The notes beneath the pieces were generated by a model. The model ran no database searches. It was not told the DNA's origin and saw only the letters and a list, made by a program, of their open reading frames with translations. Of a stretch of DNA of 64,000 bases, positions 10,059 through 19,729 are shown piece by piece. The stretch spans positions 124,001-188,000 of the forward strand of contig CAWBKX010000002.1 of assembly GCA_963789565.1 (NCBI GenBank), in the 5' to 3' direction. The stretch's first letter is position 1. Every line of letters starts with the position of its first letter. The translations under genes were made by a program, and so were the position numbers. The DNA comes from CALAGB01 sp963789565. Lineage in GTDB: Bacteria > Chloroflexota > Chloroflexia > Thermomicrobiales > Thermomicrobiaceae.

Positions 10059-11195
10059 GTGGGCGGTGGAAACGACCGCAACGCCCGCCTCCGGCAGTTG
10101 GCGGAAGCGTCGGTGGCCTCGGTCTGTGACTGGGCCGAGAAGATTTGCTTGATTCCTGCCCCTTCGTATGAAGAGCGCGAACGCGCCGAATTTGTCGCCG
10201 CGGCCTTTGAGCAAGTCGGTCTGAAGGCAGAAATCGACGACATGGGCAACGTAATCACCCGTCGTAAGGGTACGGCCAATGCCAAGAGCCTCATGTTTGC
10301 TGCCCATACCGACACCGTATTCCCGCGTGGCACCGAGCTCACCGTTTGGCGCACCGACAGCGAGATGTTCGGTCCTGCCATCGGTGACAACAGCCTCGGC
10401 GTTGCTGGTCTGCTCGGCCTGGTTGGCATTTTGGACGAGGCGGGCATTGAGACTCCGGGCGATCTTCTGCTGATTGCCAACGTCGGTGAAGAGGGCCTTG
10501 GCAACCTGCGGGGCATCCGCGCCATGGTTGACCGCTTCGAAGATGAGCTCGGCGGCGTGATCGCCGTAGAGGGCCACAACGTTGGGCGGTTGACGCATGC
10601 CGCGGTTGGCTCGAAGCGCATTCGCGCCACGGTGCATGGTCCAGGCGGGCACAGCTGGGGAGCCTTTGGCCAGCCCAGCGCGATTCACGAGCTTGGCAAG
10701 ATCATCACGAAGATCAGTGAACTCAAGGTGCCCGACGATCCGAAGACGACCTACAACGTCGGAATCATCGATGGCGGTGTCTCGGTCAATACAATCGCGC
10801 CGAAGGCGTCCGCGGTGATCGACATGCGTTCTGTCGACCCCCAATCGCTGAATCGGTTGGCTGAACAGGTCGAAGAGATCATCAGATCGGCCAACGCCGA
10901 TCAGATCAGAACCGAGATCGACGTGCTTGGGGAGCGACCCGCTGGGCGCACCGATCCGTCAACGAAAATCGTTCGTGTCGCCAGTGACGTTCTGCGCGAA
11001 CTCGGGCTGCAGCCCGAACTGAACGCCTCGAGTACCGATGCGAACATCGCGATCAGTCGCGGCATTCCGGCTATTTGCATCGGGCTGACGCAGGGCGGTG
11101 GAGCTCACCGCGTCGAAGAATCAATTGAAATCGAGCCGATCAAGCAGGGCATCGCTCAACTGGCGATGCTCGCTGTGGCATTCCCCGTGGGCTAG
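10059..11195 (+). CDS. M20-family metallopeptidase (peptidase T / tripeptidase-like)
   Basis: Predicted cytosolic zinc peptidase, 378 residues. The start chosen is GTG at 10059 with AAAGGA upstream; the frame is open further left but has no ribosome site there. Zinc-ligand motifs appear in order: AHTDTVFP (His, catalytic Asp), GDNSLGVAGLLG (bridging Asp) and NVGEEGLGNLRG (catalytic Glu pair). The C-terminal LTQGGGAHRVEESIEI supplies the last His ligand. The dimerisation/lid insert between about 180 and 290 contains VHGPGGHSWGAFG, as in the tripeptidase branch. Exact peptide specificity cannot be read from sequence. Confidence 0.85.
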   Translation: MGGGNDRNARLRQLAEASVASVCDWAEKICLIPAPSYEERERAEFVAAAFEQVGLKAEIDDMGNVITRRKGTANAKSLMFAAHTDTVFPRGTELTVWRTDSEMFGPAIGDNSLGVAGLLGLVGILDEAGIETPGDLLLIANVGEEGLGNLRGIRAMVDRFEDELGGVIAVEGHNVGRLTHAAVGSKRIRATVHGPGGHSWGAFGQPSAIHELGKIITKISELKVPDDPKTTYNVGIIDGGVSVNTIAPKASAVIDMRSVDPQSLNRLAEQVEEIIRSANADQIRTEIDVLGERPAGRTDPSTKIVRVASDVLRELGLQPELNASSTDANIAISRGIPAICIGLTQGGGAHRVEESIEIEPIKQGIAQLAMLAVAFPVG

Positions 11196-11249
11196 ACTCG
11201 ACGGTACGACAGTGAATACGCGCCCCATCATCAGGAAGGGTCCAGCCAG

Positions 11250-14165
11250 GTGAGCTCTGTTTACGTGGCACTCGACCTCGAAGCAACCGGCATGGACCCC
11301 GAACGGGACGAGATCATCGAGATCGCGGCGATCAAGTTTCGCGACGACCGTGTACTCGATCGCTGGGAGAGTCTCGTCCAACCGCGCGGATCCATTCCGT
11401 TCAATATCACCAGCCTTACCGGCATTGGCGCGAAAGACGTGCGCCGCGCGCCGAGCTTCAACATTGTGGCTCCGCGTCTGCGCGATTTCGTGCGCAATCA
11501 CCCAATTGTCGGTCAATCACCGCAGTTCGACATCGAAATGCTGACCGGATCTGGGCTGCAACTGCGTAATCCGCAGTACGACACCTTCCATCTCGCCACG
11601 ATTTTGATTCCAGACCTCCCGGCCTATAACCTCTCGACGATCGCCTCGAGACTTGGGATATCGGTTCCGTCGCAACATCGCGCGATGGCCGACGTGGAAA
11701 CGACGATGGCCGTTTTCCTGGGACTGATCGACCTCTTGCATGACTATGACGACGTCACCATGGAGCGCTTGGCGACTTATGCACGGATGGCCAATTCGCC
11801 GCTGGCGAGCCTGTTCGAAGAGATTGCCAAGCGCATGAAGGATGACGACGCGGGCGCGCTGGGCAGTTCGATTGCCGAGCAGCTCCTTGCCAAGGGTGCG
11901 GGACCGCGTCAGGGACCTGAAGTCATGTTCCTGATGCAACGAGATCGACCGCCGCGGTTGGAGCCGACGGGAAGTGAATCGAACATTCAGACCAGCAAGT
12001 TCCAGGAATGGAGCAAGCCGGGCGGCTCGTTCGCGCGATCCTTCTCGGGATATGAATATCGTCCACAGCAAGTCGACATGATGACCTCGGTCGCGGACAC
12101 GTTGCGCGATGGCGGCATCACCATGGTGGAAGCGGGGACGGGAACCGGCAAGTCAGTGGCCTATCTCCTCCCAGCGGTTTTGCATGCGGTCGAGCATGGC
12201 GAGCCGGTAGTGATCTCGACCAACACCATTGCTCTGCAGGATCAGCTCTTCCGTAAGGATCTCCCCGATTTGCGCCGATCGCTCACTGAGATGGCGAAGG
12301 ATGATCCGAGCCTGAAGGACGCCGCGAATTTCGAAGCGGCGTTGCTCAAGGGCCGCTCGAATTATCTTTGCTTGAGACGGTGGTTCATCTCGCAGCGTGC
12401 GGTAGCGCAGGCTCCGGAAGAGGCGGCGTTGCACGCCAAGATTCTGACGTGGGCGCAGCAGACCGAAACCGGTGATCGTGCCGAGCTGCATCTTCCGCCC
12501 GATGAGCAAGTCTACTGGTCACGACTGGCTGAAGAAGAAGGCTCATGCGTGCCCGGACGATGCGTCTTTCATCGCCGCAACCAGTGCTTCCTGTTCCGAG
12601 CGCGGCACAAAGCTGAGAGCGCTCACATCGTGGTCGTGAACCATGCGCTGCTGTTGTCTGACATGCTGGCCTCGAATTCAGTGCTTCCAAGCTATCGCAA
12701 CCTGATCATTGATGAAGCGCACAATTTGGAGGAGGAAGCGACCCAACAGCTTGGGTTCACCGTCAGCCGCAACGCGGTAACTGATTTCCTCAACCGCTGC
12801 ATTCAGCAGGACGTAAACGACGGTGTGGGTGGCGTGTTCGGGGCGTTGTGGCGTGCTGCGTCATCTGGCACGACGGAAGGGACGCGCGCTCTCGCCAGCC
12901 GTATGCAGCCGTGGCTCGAAACTCTGGCTGAAAGCGAACATCACGCTGAACAACAAACCGAGCTTCTCTTCGCTCGATTGACCGACTTCATCGAACGCTA
13001 TCAAGACGAGCGGGGCCACACCGAGCGCCAACTCCGGTTGACGGATGCCGTGCGTCACGACCCTGGTTGGACAGACGTTGAACTCACCCAGCAATCGTTG
13101 GCCCGATTCGCGCGAACACTCATTCAGGCGTTGACGGAAGCGGCGGCCGAAGTCGAGGGATTCACCGAAGAAGAAATGCCAGGTAGCGGTGACCTGATCA
13201 CCGAGCTCGATCTGCAGATCAAGACCGGACATCTTCTGGTGGAGAGATTGACCGCATCGATATCGGAGCCGATCGGCGAGACGATCTACTGGCTGACCAG
13301 GAGACAGAACACCAACGAGGTCACGATCCAATCGGCACCGTTGCACGTAGGTGAGTCGCTGAAGTCGAGACTCTTTGACCGTTGCCGCTCGGTCGTTCTG
13401 ACGTCGGCCACAATGACGACTGACCACTCGTTCGACTATATCCGTGGGCGTCTTGGCGTCCCCGATTCGAACGATTTGCGGGTCTCATCGCCGTTTGACT
13501 ATCAGCGATCGACGCTGCTGTATCTGGCCGATGACATTCCCGAGCCAGGCCAGTCGGGGTATCAGCGAGCGTTGCAGGAAGCGTTGATTGAGTTGTGCCG
13601 CTCGACGCGTGGTCGGGCGATGATCCTGTTCACGTCGCACAGCGCCTTGCAGTCTACTTATCGCGCCATCAAACGGCCCCTCGAAGCGGAAGGAATCCTT
13701 GTCCTGGGGCAGCGATTGGATGGAAGTCCGCGCCAACTCGTCGATCGACTCAAGAGTCGGGCCGAAACGGTGTTATTGGGAACGAACAGTTTCTGGGAAG
13801 GGGTCGACATCGTTGGCGAGACGCTCAGTCTTCTGGTCATCACCAAACTCCCCTTCTCGGTTCCGACTGACCCGGTCTTCGCCGCCCGCAGCGAGGCGTT
13901 CGACGACCCGTTCCACGAATACGCGATTCCGCAAGCGATTCTGCGCTTCAAACAGGGCTTCGGTCGACTGATTCGAAGTTCCACGGATCGAGGCGTCTGC
14001 GCTATTCTGGATCGTCGAATCGTGAGTCGTCGCTACGGAAGCGCCTTCGTGCGCTCGTTGCCCGACTGCACCGTGGAGATCGGAAGCGTGACTGAGTTGC
14101 CGGGGCATGCCGAGTTATGGCTCGCGGCGCCGGAAGCGGATGCGGTGACCTCAATCGCCCGTTAG
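11250..14165 (+). CDS. dinG: DnaQ-DinG fusion: 3'-5' exonuclease plus XPD-family helicase
   Basis: 971-residue repair protein, GTG start at 11250. Residues 1-170 form a DEDDh exonuclease (VALDLEATGMD, QSPQFDIEML, HRAMADVETT), the DnaQ-like domain also seen in Firmicutes DinG/CasDinG relatives. The helicase follows: Walker A EAGTGTGKS near 293, DEAH box IIDEAHN near 485 and motif V/VI GTNSFWEGVDIVG near 843. Unlike Staphylococcus DinG, four cysteines at about 373, 432, 437 and 446 (YLCLRRW; SCVPGRCVFHRRNQCF) sit where XPD/E. coli DinG bind a [4Fe-4S] cluster. It may therefore have both the exonuclease and the Fe-S cluster. It probably resolves R-loops, G-quadruplexes or damaged forks. Confidence 0.92.
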   Translation: MSSVYVALDLEATGMDPERDEIIEIAAIKFRDDRVLDRWESLVQPRGSIPFNITSLTGIGAKDVRRAPSFNIVAPRLRDFVRNHPIVGQSPQFDIEMLTGSGLQLRNPQYDTFHLATILIPDLPAYNLSTIASRLGISVPSQHRAMADVETTMAVFLGLIDLLHDYDDVTMERLATYARMANSPLASLFEEIAKRMKDDDAGALGSSIAEQLLAKGAGPRQGPEVMFLMQRDRPPRLEPTGSESNIQTSKFQEWSKPGGSFARSFSGYEYRPQQVDMMTSVADTLRDGGITMVEAGTGTGKSVAYLLPAVLHAVEHGEPVVISTNTIALQDQLFRKDLPDLRRSLTEMAKDDPSLKDAANFEAALLKGRSNYLCLRRWFISQRAVAQAPEEAALHAKILTWAQQTETGDRAELHLPPDEQVYWSRLAEEEGSCVPGRCVFHRRNQCFLFRARHKAESAHIVVVNHALLLSDMLASNSVLPSYRNLIIDEAHNLEEEATQQLGFTVSRNAVTDFLNRCIQQDVNDGVGGVFGALWRAASSGTTEGTRALASRMQPWLETLAESEHHAEQQTELLFARLTDFIERYQDERGHTERQLRLTDAVRHDPGWTDVELTQQSLARFARTLIQALTEAAAEVEGFTEEEMPGSGDLITELDLQIKTGHLLVERLTASISEPIGETIYWLTRRQNTNEVTIQSAPLHVGESLKSRLFDRCRSVVLTSATMTTDHSFDYIRGRLGVPDSNDLRVSSPFDYQRSTLLYLADDIPEPGQSGYQRALQEALIELCRSTRGRAMILFTSHSALQSTYRAIKRPLEAEGILVLGQRLDGSPRQLVDRLKSRAETVLLGTNSFWEGVDIVGETLSLLVITKLPFSVPTDPVFAARSEAFDDPFHEYAIPQAILRFKQGFGRLIRSSTDRGVCAILDRRIVSRRYGSAFVRSLPDCTVEIGSVTELPGHAELWLAAPEADAVTSIAR

Positions 14166-14194
14166 CTATGGCAATGCCGGAAGGAGCTTGACCG

Positions 14195-15181
14195 TTGGCC
14201 GAAGGAATCGATCGTAACCTTGCAATGGAGTTGGTGCGCACCACGGAGGCGGCCGCGCTTGGAGCAGCCCCATTCATGGGACGTGGCGACAAGATCGCGG
14301 CGGACCAGGGCGCTGTCAATGGCATGCGTACCATGCTCGCATCGGTCGAAATGAGCGGCGTGGTGGTCATCGGTGAGGGCGACAAGGACGAGGCGCCGAT
14401 GCTCTACATCGGTGAAGAGGTCGGCACGGGCGGCGAACCGGCCGTCGACATTGCGGTCGATCCGATCGACGGCACCACGCTCCTCTCCAAAGGGATGCCC
14501 AATTCGTTGGCGGTCGTCGCGGTCGGCGAACGCGGCTCCATGTTTTACCCTCCCCACATCGTCTACATGAACAAGCTGGCGGTGGGACCCGACGCAGCAC
14601 ATGTCATCGACATCGAAGCCTCGGTTGAAGAGAACCTTGGCCGCATCGCCGAGGTAAAACAGATGCGCGTCCAGGATTTGACGGTTGTGGTGCTGGATCG
14701 TCCTCGACACGAGCAGCTGGTTTCTGAGATTCGCGACACCGGCGCACGAATCAAGATGATTTCAGATGGTGACGTGGCGGGCTCACTTCTGGCCTGCCAG
14801 CCTGACACCGGCGTTGACGTGCTGATGGGCATTGGTGGTTGTCCTGAGGGCGTCATCTCGGCCGTCGCGATCAAGTGCATTGGTGGAGCGATTCAGGCCA
14901 AGCTGTGGCCGAGAAACGATCAAGAGCGCGACCTGGCACTGAAGGCTGGAGTCGAACTCGATCGGGTGCTTCACGCGGACGATCTGGTGCGCTCTGACAA
15001 CGTCTTCTTTGCGGCGACCGGCATCACGGACGGTGAGTTGATGCAAGGCGTGCACTACAACAGTCGCGGTGCTACGACCGAGTCGCTGGTGATGCGCTCG
15101 CGCTCAGGCACGGTGCGGCGCGTCTTCGCTCAGCATCGGCTGACAAAGCTCAAGGAATACGCCGCTGTTCCATTTGACTAG
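14195..15181 (+). CDS. glpX: Class II fructose-1,6-bisphosphatase
   Basis: Gluconeogenic enzyme hydrolysing fructose-1,6-bisphosphate, 328 residues, TTG start at 14195 with GGAAGGAG upstream. The family motifs are VIGEGDKDEAPMLYIGE near 50-67 (metal-binding Glu/Asp), DIAVDPIDGTTLLSKG near 84-99 (lithium-sensitive phosphatase motif), SDGDVAGSLLA and GIGGCPEGVISAVA. The length fits the GlpX family. The stop codon lies inside the -35 region of the rho promoter. Confidence 0.95.
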   Translation: MAEGIDRNLAMELVRTTEAAALGAAPFMGRGDKIAADQGAVNGMRTMLASVEMSGVVVIGEGDKDEAPMLYIGEEVGTGGEPAVDIAVDPIDGTTLLSKGMPNSLAVVAVGERGSMFYPPHIVYMNKLAVGPDAAHVIDIEASVEENLGRIAEVKQMRVQDLTVVVLDRPRHEQLVSEIRDTGARIKMISDGDVAGSLLACQPDTGVDVLMGIGGCPEGVISAVAIKCIGGAIQAKLWPRNDQERDLALKAGVELDRVLHADDLVRSDNVFFAATGITDGELMQGVHYNSRGATTESLVMRSRSGTVRRVFAQHRLTKLKEYAAVPFD

Positions 15182-15202
15182 TCCCAAGAAGGATGCTATA
15201 CT
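15174..15202 (+). promoter_or_regulatory. rho promoter
   Basis: TTGACT at 15174-15179 and TATACT at 15197-15202 with an exact 17-base spacer and an extended TGC before the -10. The -35 overlaps the last codons of glpX. Transcription should begin near 15209. Confidence 0.8.
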
Positions 15203-15699
15203 GCGCGCGGTGCCAACCACGGCACCGCTGCCCCATTTTGCCGCTAGCGACTCCAATCATGTTTGTCTCACGTGCGGCACGTAACTCTGCGATTTTGCTG
15301 TGCGAGCAACGCCGACTATGACCCACAGAGTCTTTCACGCCCTGAGTGTACGTTGTTACACCACGTACGCGGGGAGACCATCAGGATTGATTACCGGCGA
15401 GCAATGAAGAGCAAATGTAGCGGTGTCGGGCGCCCAACTTCATGGCGTCCGGGATTTGGTGCCGGACCCCCTGCTGGGTACTGGCCATGGGTTGCCTGGC
15501 GGTTCGAGGCGCGCAATGCGCGGGCGGGGCCACGAACTCCAGCGCCTGAGTCCATTTTGAACTCAGATTCTCTGCGACGGTCAGTTTTACCCACACAGTT
15601 TATTCACTCAGCAATGTGCCTTCGGCACTTGAATCACCTAAGAGAATCCTCAGCTCCTGTCTGCGATTACGCCGGACCTGAGTGGGGAAGAGGACGAGG
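15203..15699 (+). promoter_or_regulatory. Long (about 490 nt) 5' leader of rho
   Basis: Non-coding stretch between the glpX end and the rho start codon, preceded by a near-consensus promoter, so it should be transcribed. Small hairpins are visible, for example GTGCC-AACCAC-GGCAC around 15210-15225 and GTGCC-TTC-GGCAC around 15615-15627. Short ORFs are present but none has good codon use. Rho is autoregulated through leader attenuation in several bacteria, which is a plausible role. No known riboswitch was recognised. Confidence 0.5.
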
Positions 15700-16953
15700 A
15701 TGACAATTACGATTTCTGAACTCGAGACGAAAACATTGCCCGAGCTGCAGGATCTGGCCAAAGATCTTGAAGTGACCGGGTATAGTCGCATGAAGAAGCA
15801 CGACCTCATCAGCCGTGTACTTCAAGCGCAGACGGAGCAGCAGGGCAACATCTTTGGGCAGGGCGTTCTCGACGTCATCGACGACGGGTACGGTTTCTTG
15901 CGGGGAGAGCGATACCTGCCAGGGCCAAACGACATTTATGTGTCGCAGTCCCAGATTCGTAGGTTTGGGCTTCGAACCGGCGATTGGGTTTCGGGCCACG
16001 TTCGACCACCCAAAGACAGCGAGAAATATTACAGTCTCCTGAGGGTCGAAGCAGTCAATGGCCAGGACCCCGAAACCGCACGACGTCGCCCCAACTTCGA
16101 CAACTTGACTCCGATCTTCCCACTTGAACTGATCAACCTCGAAACACAACCGCACATTCTATCGACCCGACTTCTTAACCTGGTCGCGCCGGTTGGGCGT
16201 GGACAGCGTGGATTGATCGTCTCGCCGCCAAAAGCCGGTAAGACGCTCCTCCTCAAGGCCATTGCCAACGGGATCACCAGCAATTATGAGGACGTCCATC
16301 TGATGGTCTGCCTCATCGGCGAGCGTCCTGAGGAAGTCACCGATATGAAGCGTTCGGTGGACGGTGAGGTAGTCAGCTCCACGTTCGACGAACCGGTCGA
16401 GGACCACACCAAGGTGGCCGAGATGGCGCTCGAGCGCGCCAAGCGTCTGGTTGAGTGCGGACGTGACGTGGTGATCCTGCTTGACTCGATCACGCGCCTG
16501 GCTCGCGCCTACAACCTGGCGGTTCCGCCAAGTGGTCGAACGCTTTCTGGTGGTATTGACCCGGTCGCCCTCTATCCGCCCAAGCGTTTCTTTGGAGCGG
16601 CGCGAAACATCGAGGGTGGCGGAAGCCTAACCATCGTGGCGACGTGCTTGATCGACACCGGTTCCCGCATGGATGACGTCATCTACGAGGAGTTCAAGGG
16701 CACCGGCAACATGGAGCTTCACCTGGACCGCAAGCTGGCCGAGCGGCGAATCTACCCTTCCATCGACGTGCAGCGCTCCGGCACACGCCGCGAAGAGCTG
16801 CTCCTCGACGACGCCACGCTGCGACAGGTGTGGACGATGCGCCGCATGGTCTCGATGCTCGGTGGCACCGAAGGAACCGAGCTCGTGCTTGGCCGTCTGG
16901 CCAAGACCGGAAGCAACGCCGAATTCCTGGCAACGCTCAGCAAGGACGTATAG
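15700..16953 (+). CDS. rho: Transcription termination factor Rho
   Basis: Hexameric RNA-dependent ATPase/helicase ending transcription at Rho sites, 417 residues. The start is the ATG at 15700 preceded by GAGGACGAGG. The N-terminal helical bundle (ELETKTLPELQDLAKDLEV, about 5-45) is followed by the RNA-binding cold-shock-like domain (GYGFLRG at about 64; NDIYVSQSQIRRFGLRTGD). Walker A is SPPKAGKTLLLK near 175. CLIGERPEEVTDM, LLDSITRLARAYN (about 261) and the Q-loop/R-loop region (GGSLTIVATCLIDTGSRMDD, EEFKGTGNMELHLDR) complete the ATPase. There is no large linker insertion, unlike many actinobacterial Rho proteins. Confidence 0.98.
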   Translation: MTITISELETKTLPELQDLAKDLEVTGYSRMKKHDLISRVLQAQTEQQGNIFGQGVLDVIDDGYGFLRGERYLPGPNDIYVSQSQIRRFGLRTGDWVSGHVRPPKDSEKYYSLLRVEAVNGQDPETARRRPNFDNLTPIFPLELINLETQPHILSTRLLNLVAPVGRGQRGLIVSPPKAGKTLLLKAIANGITSNYEDVHLMVCLIGERPEEVTDMKRSVDGEVVSSTFDEPVEDHTKVAEMALERAKRLVECGRDVVILLDSITRLARAYNLAVPPSGRTLSGGIDPVALYPPKRFFGAARNIEGGGSLTIVATCLIDTGSRMDDVIYEEFKGTGNMELHLDRKLAERRIYPSIDVQRSGTRREELLLDDATLRQVWTMRRMVSMLGGTEGTELVLGRLAKTGSNAEFLATLSKDV

Positions 16954-16977
16954 TCGCGGTTTAGCGCGAGAACGAAG

Positions 16978-17007
16978 CGTGGGGCCGATTGGGCTCCACG
17001 TTTTTTT
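16978..17007 (+). terminator. Intrinsic terminator after rho
   Basis: CGTGGGGCC / GGGCTCCACG stem (one G-T pair) with a short loop, followed by seven T residues at 17001-17007. The factor-dependent terminator gene is itself closed by a factor-independent terminator. Confidence 0.9.
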
Positions 17008-17029
17008 CGTGGGATTGGAAATGTAACCG

Positions 17030-17992
17030 GTGATCGATTTTGTGCCAACACTTGCGGACGTCGTCAGAGCTGAACACCTCATCAGTCCGCACCTGTTCCC
17101 AACGACCGCGCGCCGTGCGGATGCGCTGTCAGCGAGATTGAGCACTGACGTCTACATCAAGCCGGAGAATTTGCAACGTACCGGATCGTTCAAAATTCGT
17201 GGGGCGATGTACCGCGTTGCTGAGCTGGCCGGATCCGGGGCCACGGATGTCGCGACCGCGTCCGCGGGCAACCATGGTCAAGGTGTGGCATACGCGGCGC
17301 GCCAATTCGCTCTGAAGGCAACAGTCGTCGTGCCGGAGACGGCATCGAGCGTCAAGGTGGCGGCGCTGCGACGTATGGGCGTCGAACTCCATCTCCACGG
17401 GCATTCGTTTGACGATGCGCAGCGTGCCATGCTCGAGATGGCGCGTGAGTCTGGGAAGCCAGTTGTCAGCCCGTATGACGCATACGTGGTCGCTGGTCAG
17501 GGAACGGTCGGTTACGAGTTCCTGCGAGAGGTGCCGGATCTTGACGTGATGGTCGTTCCGGTCGGCGCCGGCGGGTTGATCGCGGGGTGTTTGGCCGCGG
17601 TGAAGCAGATCAATCCGCGTCTTCAGGTGATCGGCGTTCAGGCGGCCAATTCGCCGTCGATGATTGCGGCTCTCGACGCAGGGCAGATTGTCGAGATCCC
17701 GATTGAGACGACGCTCGCCGACGGACTCGAAGGAAACATCGAAGGCGGTGAGCTCCCGTTCGGCATTATCAAGCGACTCGTCGATGACGTCGTTCTCGTT
17801 AGCGAGGACGCCATCGCCGAGGCGATGCGTATGTTCGTTGCCGACGAGCACCTGATCGTGGAGGGCGCGGGAGCGGTCGGTTTGGCGCTGCTGCTCACTG
17901 GTTCAATGGACTTCAGCGGCCAGCGCGTCGGTCTGGTGGTGAGCGGAGGCAACGTCTCCGTCGAGACGCTGCGCTCCGTTCTAGGTGCGTGA
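17030..17992 (+). CDS. Threonine/serine dehydratase, short (catabolic-type) form
   Basis: Predicted PLP enzyme deaminating threonine to 2-oxobutyrate (or serine to pyruvate), 320 residues, GTG at 17030. The PLP lysine is in GSFKIRGA (about residue 55). The Ser/Asn loop ASAGNHGQGVA (about 78-88) and the glycine loop VPVGAGGLIAG (about 178-188) follow, with EGAGAVGLA near the C-terminus. There is no C-terminal ACT-like regulatory domain, so isoleucine feedback is unlikely. It resembles TdcB or serine racemase, which cannot be told apart here. It ends 12 bases from the convergent ThDP-enzyme gene. Confidence 0.85.
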   Translation: MIDFVPTLADVVRAEHLISPHLFPTTARRADALSARLSTDVYIKPENLQRTGSFKIRGAMYRVAELAGSGATDVATASAGNHGQGVAYAARQFALKATVVVPETASSVKVAALRRMGVELHLHGHSFDDAQRAMLEMARESGKPVVSPYDAYVVAGQGTVGYEFLREVPDLDVMVVPVGAGGLIAGCLAAVKQINPRLQVIGVQAANSPSMIAALDAGQIVEIPIETTLADGLEGNIEGGELPFGIIKRLVDDVVLVSEDAIAEAMRMFVADEHLIVEGAGAVGLALLLTGSMDFSGQRVGLVVSGGNVSVETLRSVLGA

Positions 17993-18004
17993 CGTCCGGT
18001 CGAC

Positions 18005-19609
18005 CTACGGGCCGAACGAAATGGGCGTGTCGATGATCGTCGGGACATCGCGCTTGGCGGCTGCCACGATCGCGTGTTCCAGCTCTTCCGGAGAACGTGC
18101 GGTGGTGGACGGTATGCCGTAAGCATCGGCGAGCTTGGGGTAATCAGGATTCACCAGGTCCACCGCGATGAAGCGCCGATCGTACTTCTCGGCTTGCTCC
18201 ATTTTGACCGCCGTGTAGGTCGAGTCGTTGAAGATGACGATCGGCAATCCAAGTTTGAACTGCACGGCCGTCGCCAGTTCCTGCATGGTGTATTGGAAGC
18301 CTCCGTCGCCGACGATCGGAACTACGGTCGCGTCGGGCCGAGCGACCTTGGCACCAATGGCGGCCGGCAGTGAGAAGCCGAGCGTTCCGTAGCCTTGCGG
18401 GAACAGGAACGTGCGCGGCTCATACACCGGGTAACGCCCCTGGCTAACGTATCCCATCATGGTCATGTCACTCACCAGCACGCCGTCGCGCGGGATGGCT
18501 GAACGCAGCGCATCGACATACGGCTTCTGCTCCTTGCCCCAGGTGCCGGCCAGAAATGAATCGCGGACTACCCGAACTTGATCGGACGACCAGCACGACT
18601 TGCGCACGTCAGCCTGGTTCAGCGCTGCCAGGATCTGTTCCGCAGCGAGTCGCGCGTCTCCCACGACGGCGACCGACGGGGCATAGTTGCGGTTGATTTC
18701 GGCGGGATCGACGTCGACACGTACCAACGTCTCGGGCACCGGCATGCGCTGATAGTTTGTCTCCATGGCACCAAGCTTGGATCCGAAGACCAGCAACAAA
18801 TCGGCAGACCGCAGCAGCTCGTCGACCGGATTTCCGGTGTCCCACGATTTCCCCATGAACATTGGGTGGTCGGCAGGAACGCTACCCTTTCCCATTACCG
18901 ACGTGAGGATCGGGGCGCCAAGCACCTCAGAAATTTGAGCGATGGCGTTGCCTGCGTCACTGCTCACCGCTCCGCCGCCGCACCAAATGGCGATGCGCTG
19001 CGCGTTAGTGATCGCATCGACCGCTTGAGACACAGACTCGGGTGACGGCGCGCACGGCTCGCGCGATGCAAGTGCCGCCATCGCGGCCTCGGCGAAGTCG
19101 GAAAGGACGTCGAGGGGTACCTCAACGTGAGTCGGCCTGGGTCGCCCGTTCTTCATTTCTTTGAACGCGGTGGCGACCAATTCAGGAATCTGAGCGACAT
19201 TGGTTGCCCGTGCGTTCCATTTAGTGACCGCGTGCATGACGCCGAGCTGATCGCTCAGGTCGTGCAGATGGCCGAGCATTTGGCCTGCCCACTCCTGTTC
19301 AACGTTCGACGACAGCACGAGCACCGGCGACGAGTCGGTGTAGGCTTCGCCAACCGCGGTCAGAACGTTGGTAATGCCTGGGCCGGTGATGATGACCGCG
19401 ACTCCAGGCTTTCCAGAGGCGCGAGCGTATCCGTCGGCCATGAACCCTGCGCCCTGCTCGTGTCTCGCAAGAATGTGTCGAATGTTCGAGTCAACCAGCG
19501 CGTCGTAGATCTCGAGCGTGTGGACGCCCGGGATGCCAAAGACTACGTCGACACCCTGGCTCTCCAGCGCGCGAATCGCCGCCTGGCCGCCCTTCATGCG
19601 TTCCGCCAT
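18005..19609 (-). CDS. Thiamine-diphosphate-dependent enzyme, acetolactate-synthase superfamily
   Basis: Predicted decarboxylase/ligase of 534 residues from ATG 19609 (an in-frame GTG lies 6 nt upstream). The N-terminal Pyr domain has the catalytic Glu in ARHEQGAGFMADGYAR (about residue 51). The central domain follows, and the PP domain carries GDGGFQYT near 434 with the Mg/ThDP Asn in IVIFND. The FGIPGVHTLEIYDAL opening is more like 5-guanidino-2-oxopentanoate decarboxylase (AruI-like) and uncharacterised ALS-like proteins than true IlvB. No small regulatory subunit or other ilv gene is adjacent, so biosynthetic acetolactate synthase is unlikely. Confidence 0.8.
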   Translation of the reverse strand: MAERMKGGQAAIRALESQGVDVVFGIPGVHTLEIYDALVDSNIRHILARHEQGAGFMADGYARASGKPGVAVIITGPGITNVLTAVGEAYTDSSPVLVLSSNVEQEWAGQMLGHLHDLSDQLGVMHAVTKWNARATNVAQIPELVATAFKEMKNGRPRPTHVEVPLDVLSDFAEAAMAALASREPCAPSPESVSQAVDAITNAQRIAIWCGGGAVSSDAGNAIAQISEVLGAPILTSVMGKGSVPADHPMFMGKSWDTGNPVDELLRSADLLLVFGSKLGAMETNYQRMPVPETLVRVDVDPAEINRNYAPSVAVVGDARLAAEQILAALNQADVRKSCWSSDQVRVVRDSFLAGTWGKEQKPYVDALRSAIPRDGVLVSDMTMMGYVSQGRYPVYEPRTFLFPQGYGTLGFSLPAAIGAKVARPDATVVPIVGDGGFQYTMQELATAVQFKLGLPIVIFNDSTYTAVKMEQAEKYDRRFIAVDLVNPDYPKLADAYGIPSTTARSPEELEHAIVAAAKRDVPTIIDTPISFGP

Positions 19610-19729
19610 CTCCACCCTTCCCCTTCAAACTGATTCGTCTCCGCGTCAAAACGCCGGCCTCCTCAACATCGAAGGCGCGGCGCCCGACGAGTATAACCGT
19701 GGGCCGCTTTCCGTCGCGAGCCCGCGTCG

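Noticed and set aside
15495..15520. GGTTCGAGGC resembling a tRNA T-loop
   Set aside because: No acceptor, D- or anticodon stems can be formed around it at the required spacing.
15263..15703. 146-codon frame upstream of rho
   Set aside because: No ribosome site, atypical codon use, and it overlaps the rho start; treated as leader sequence.
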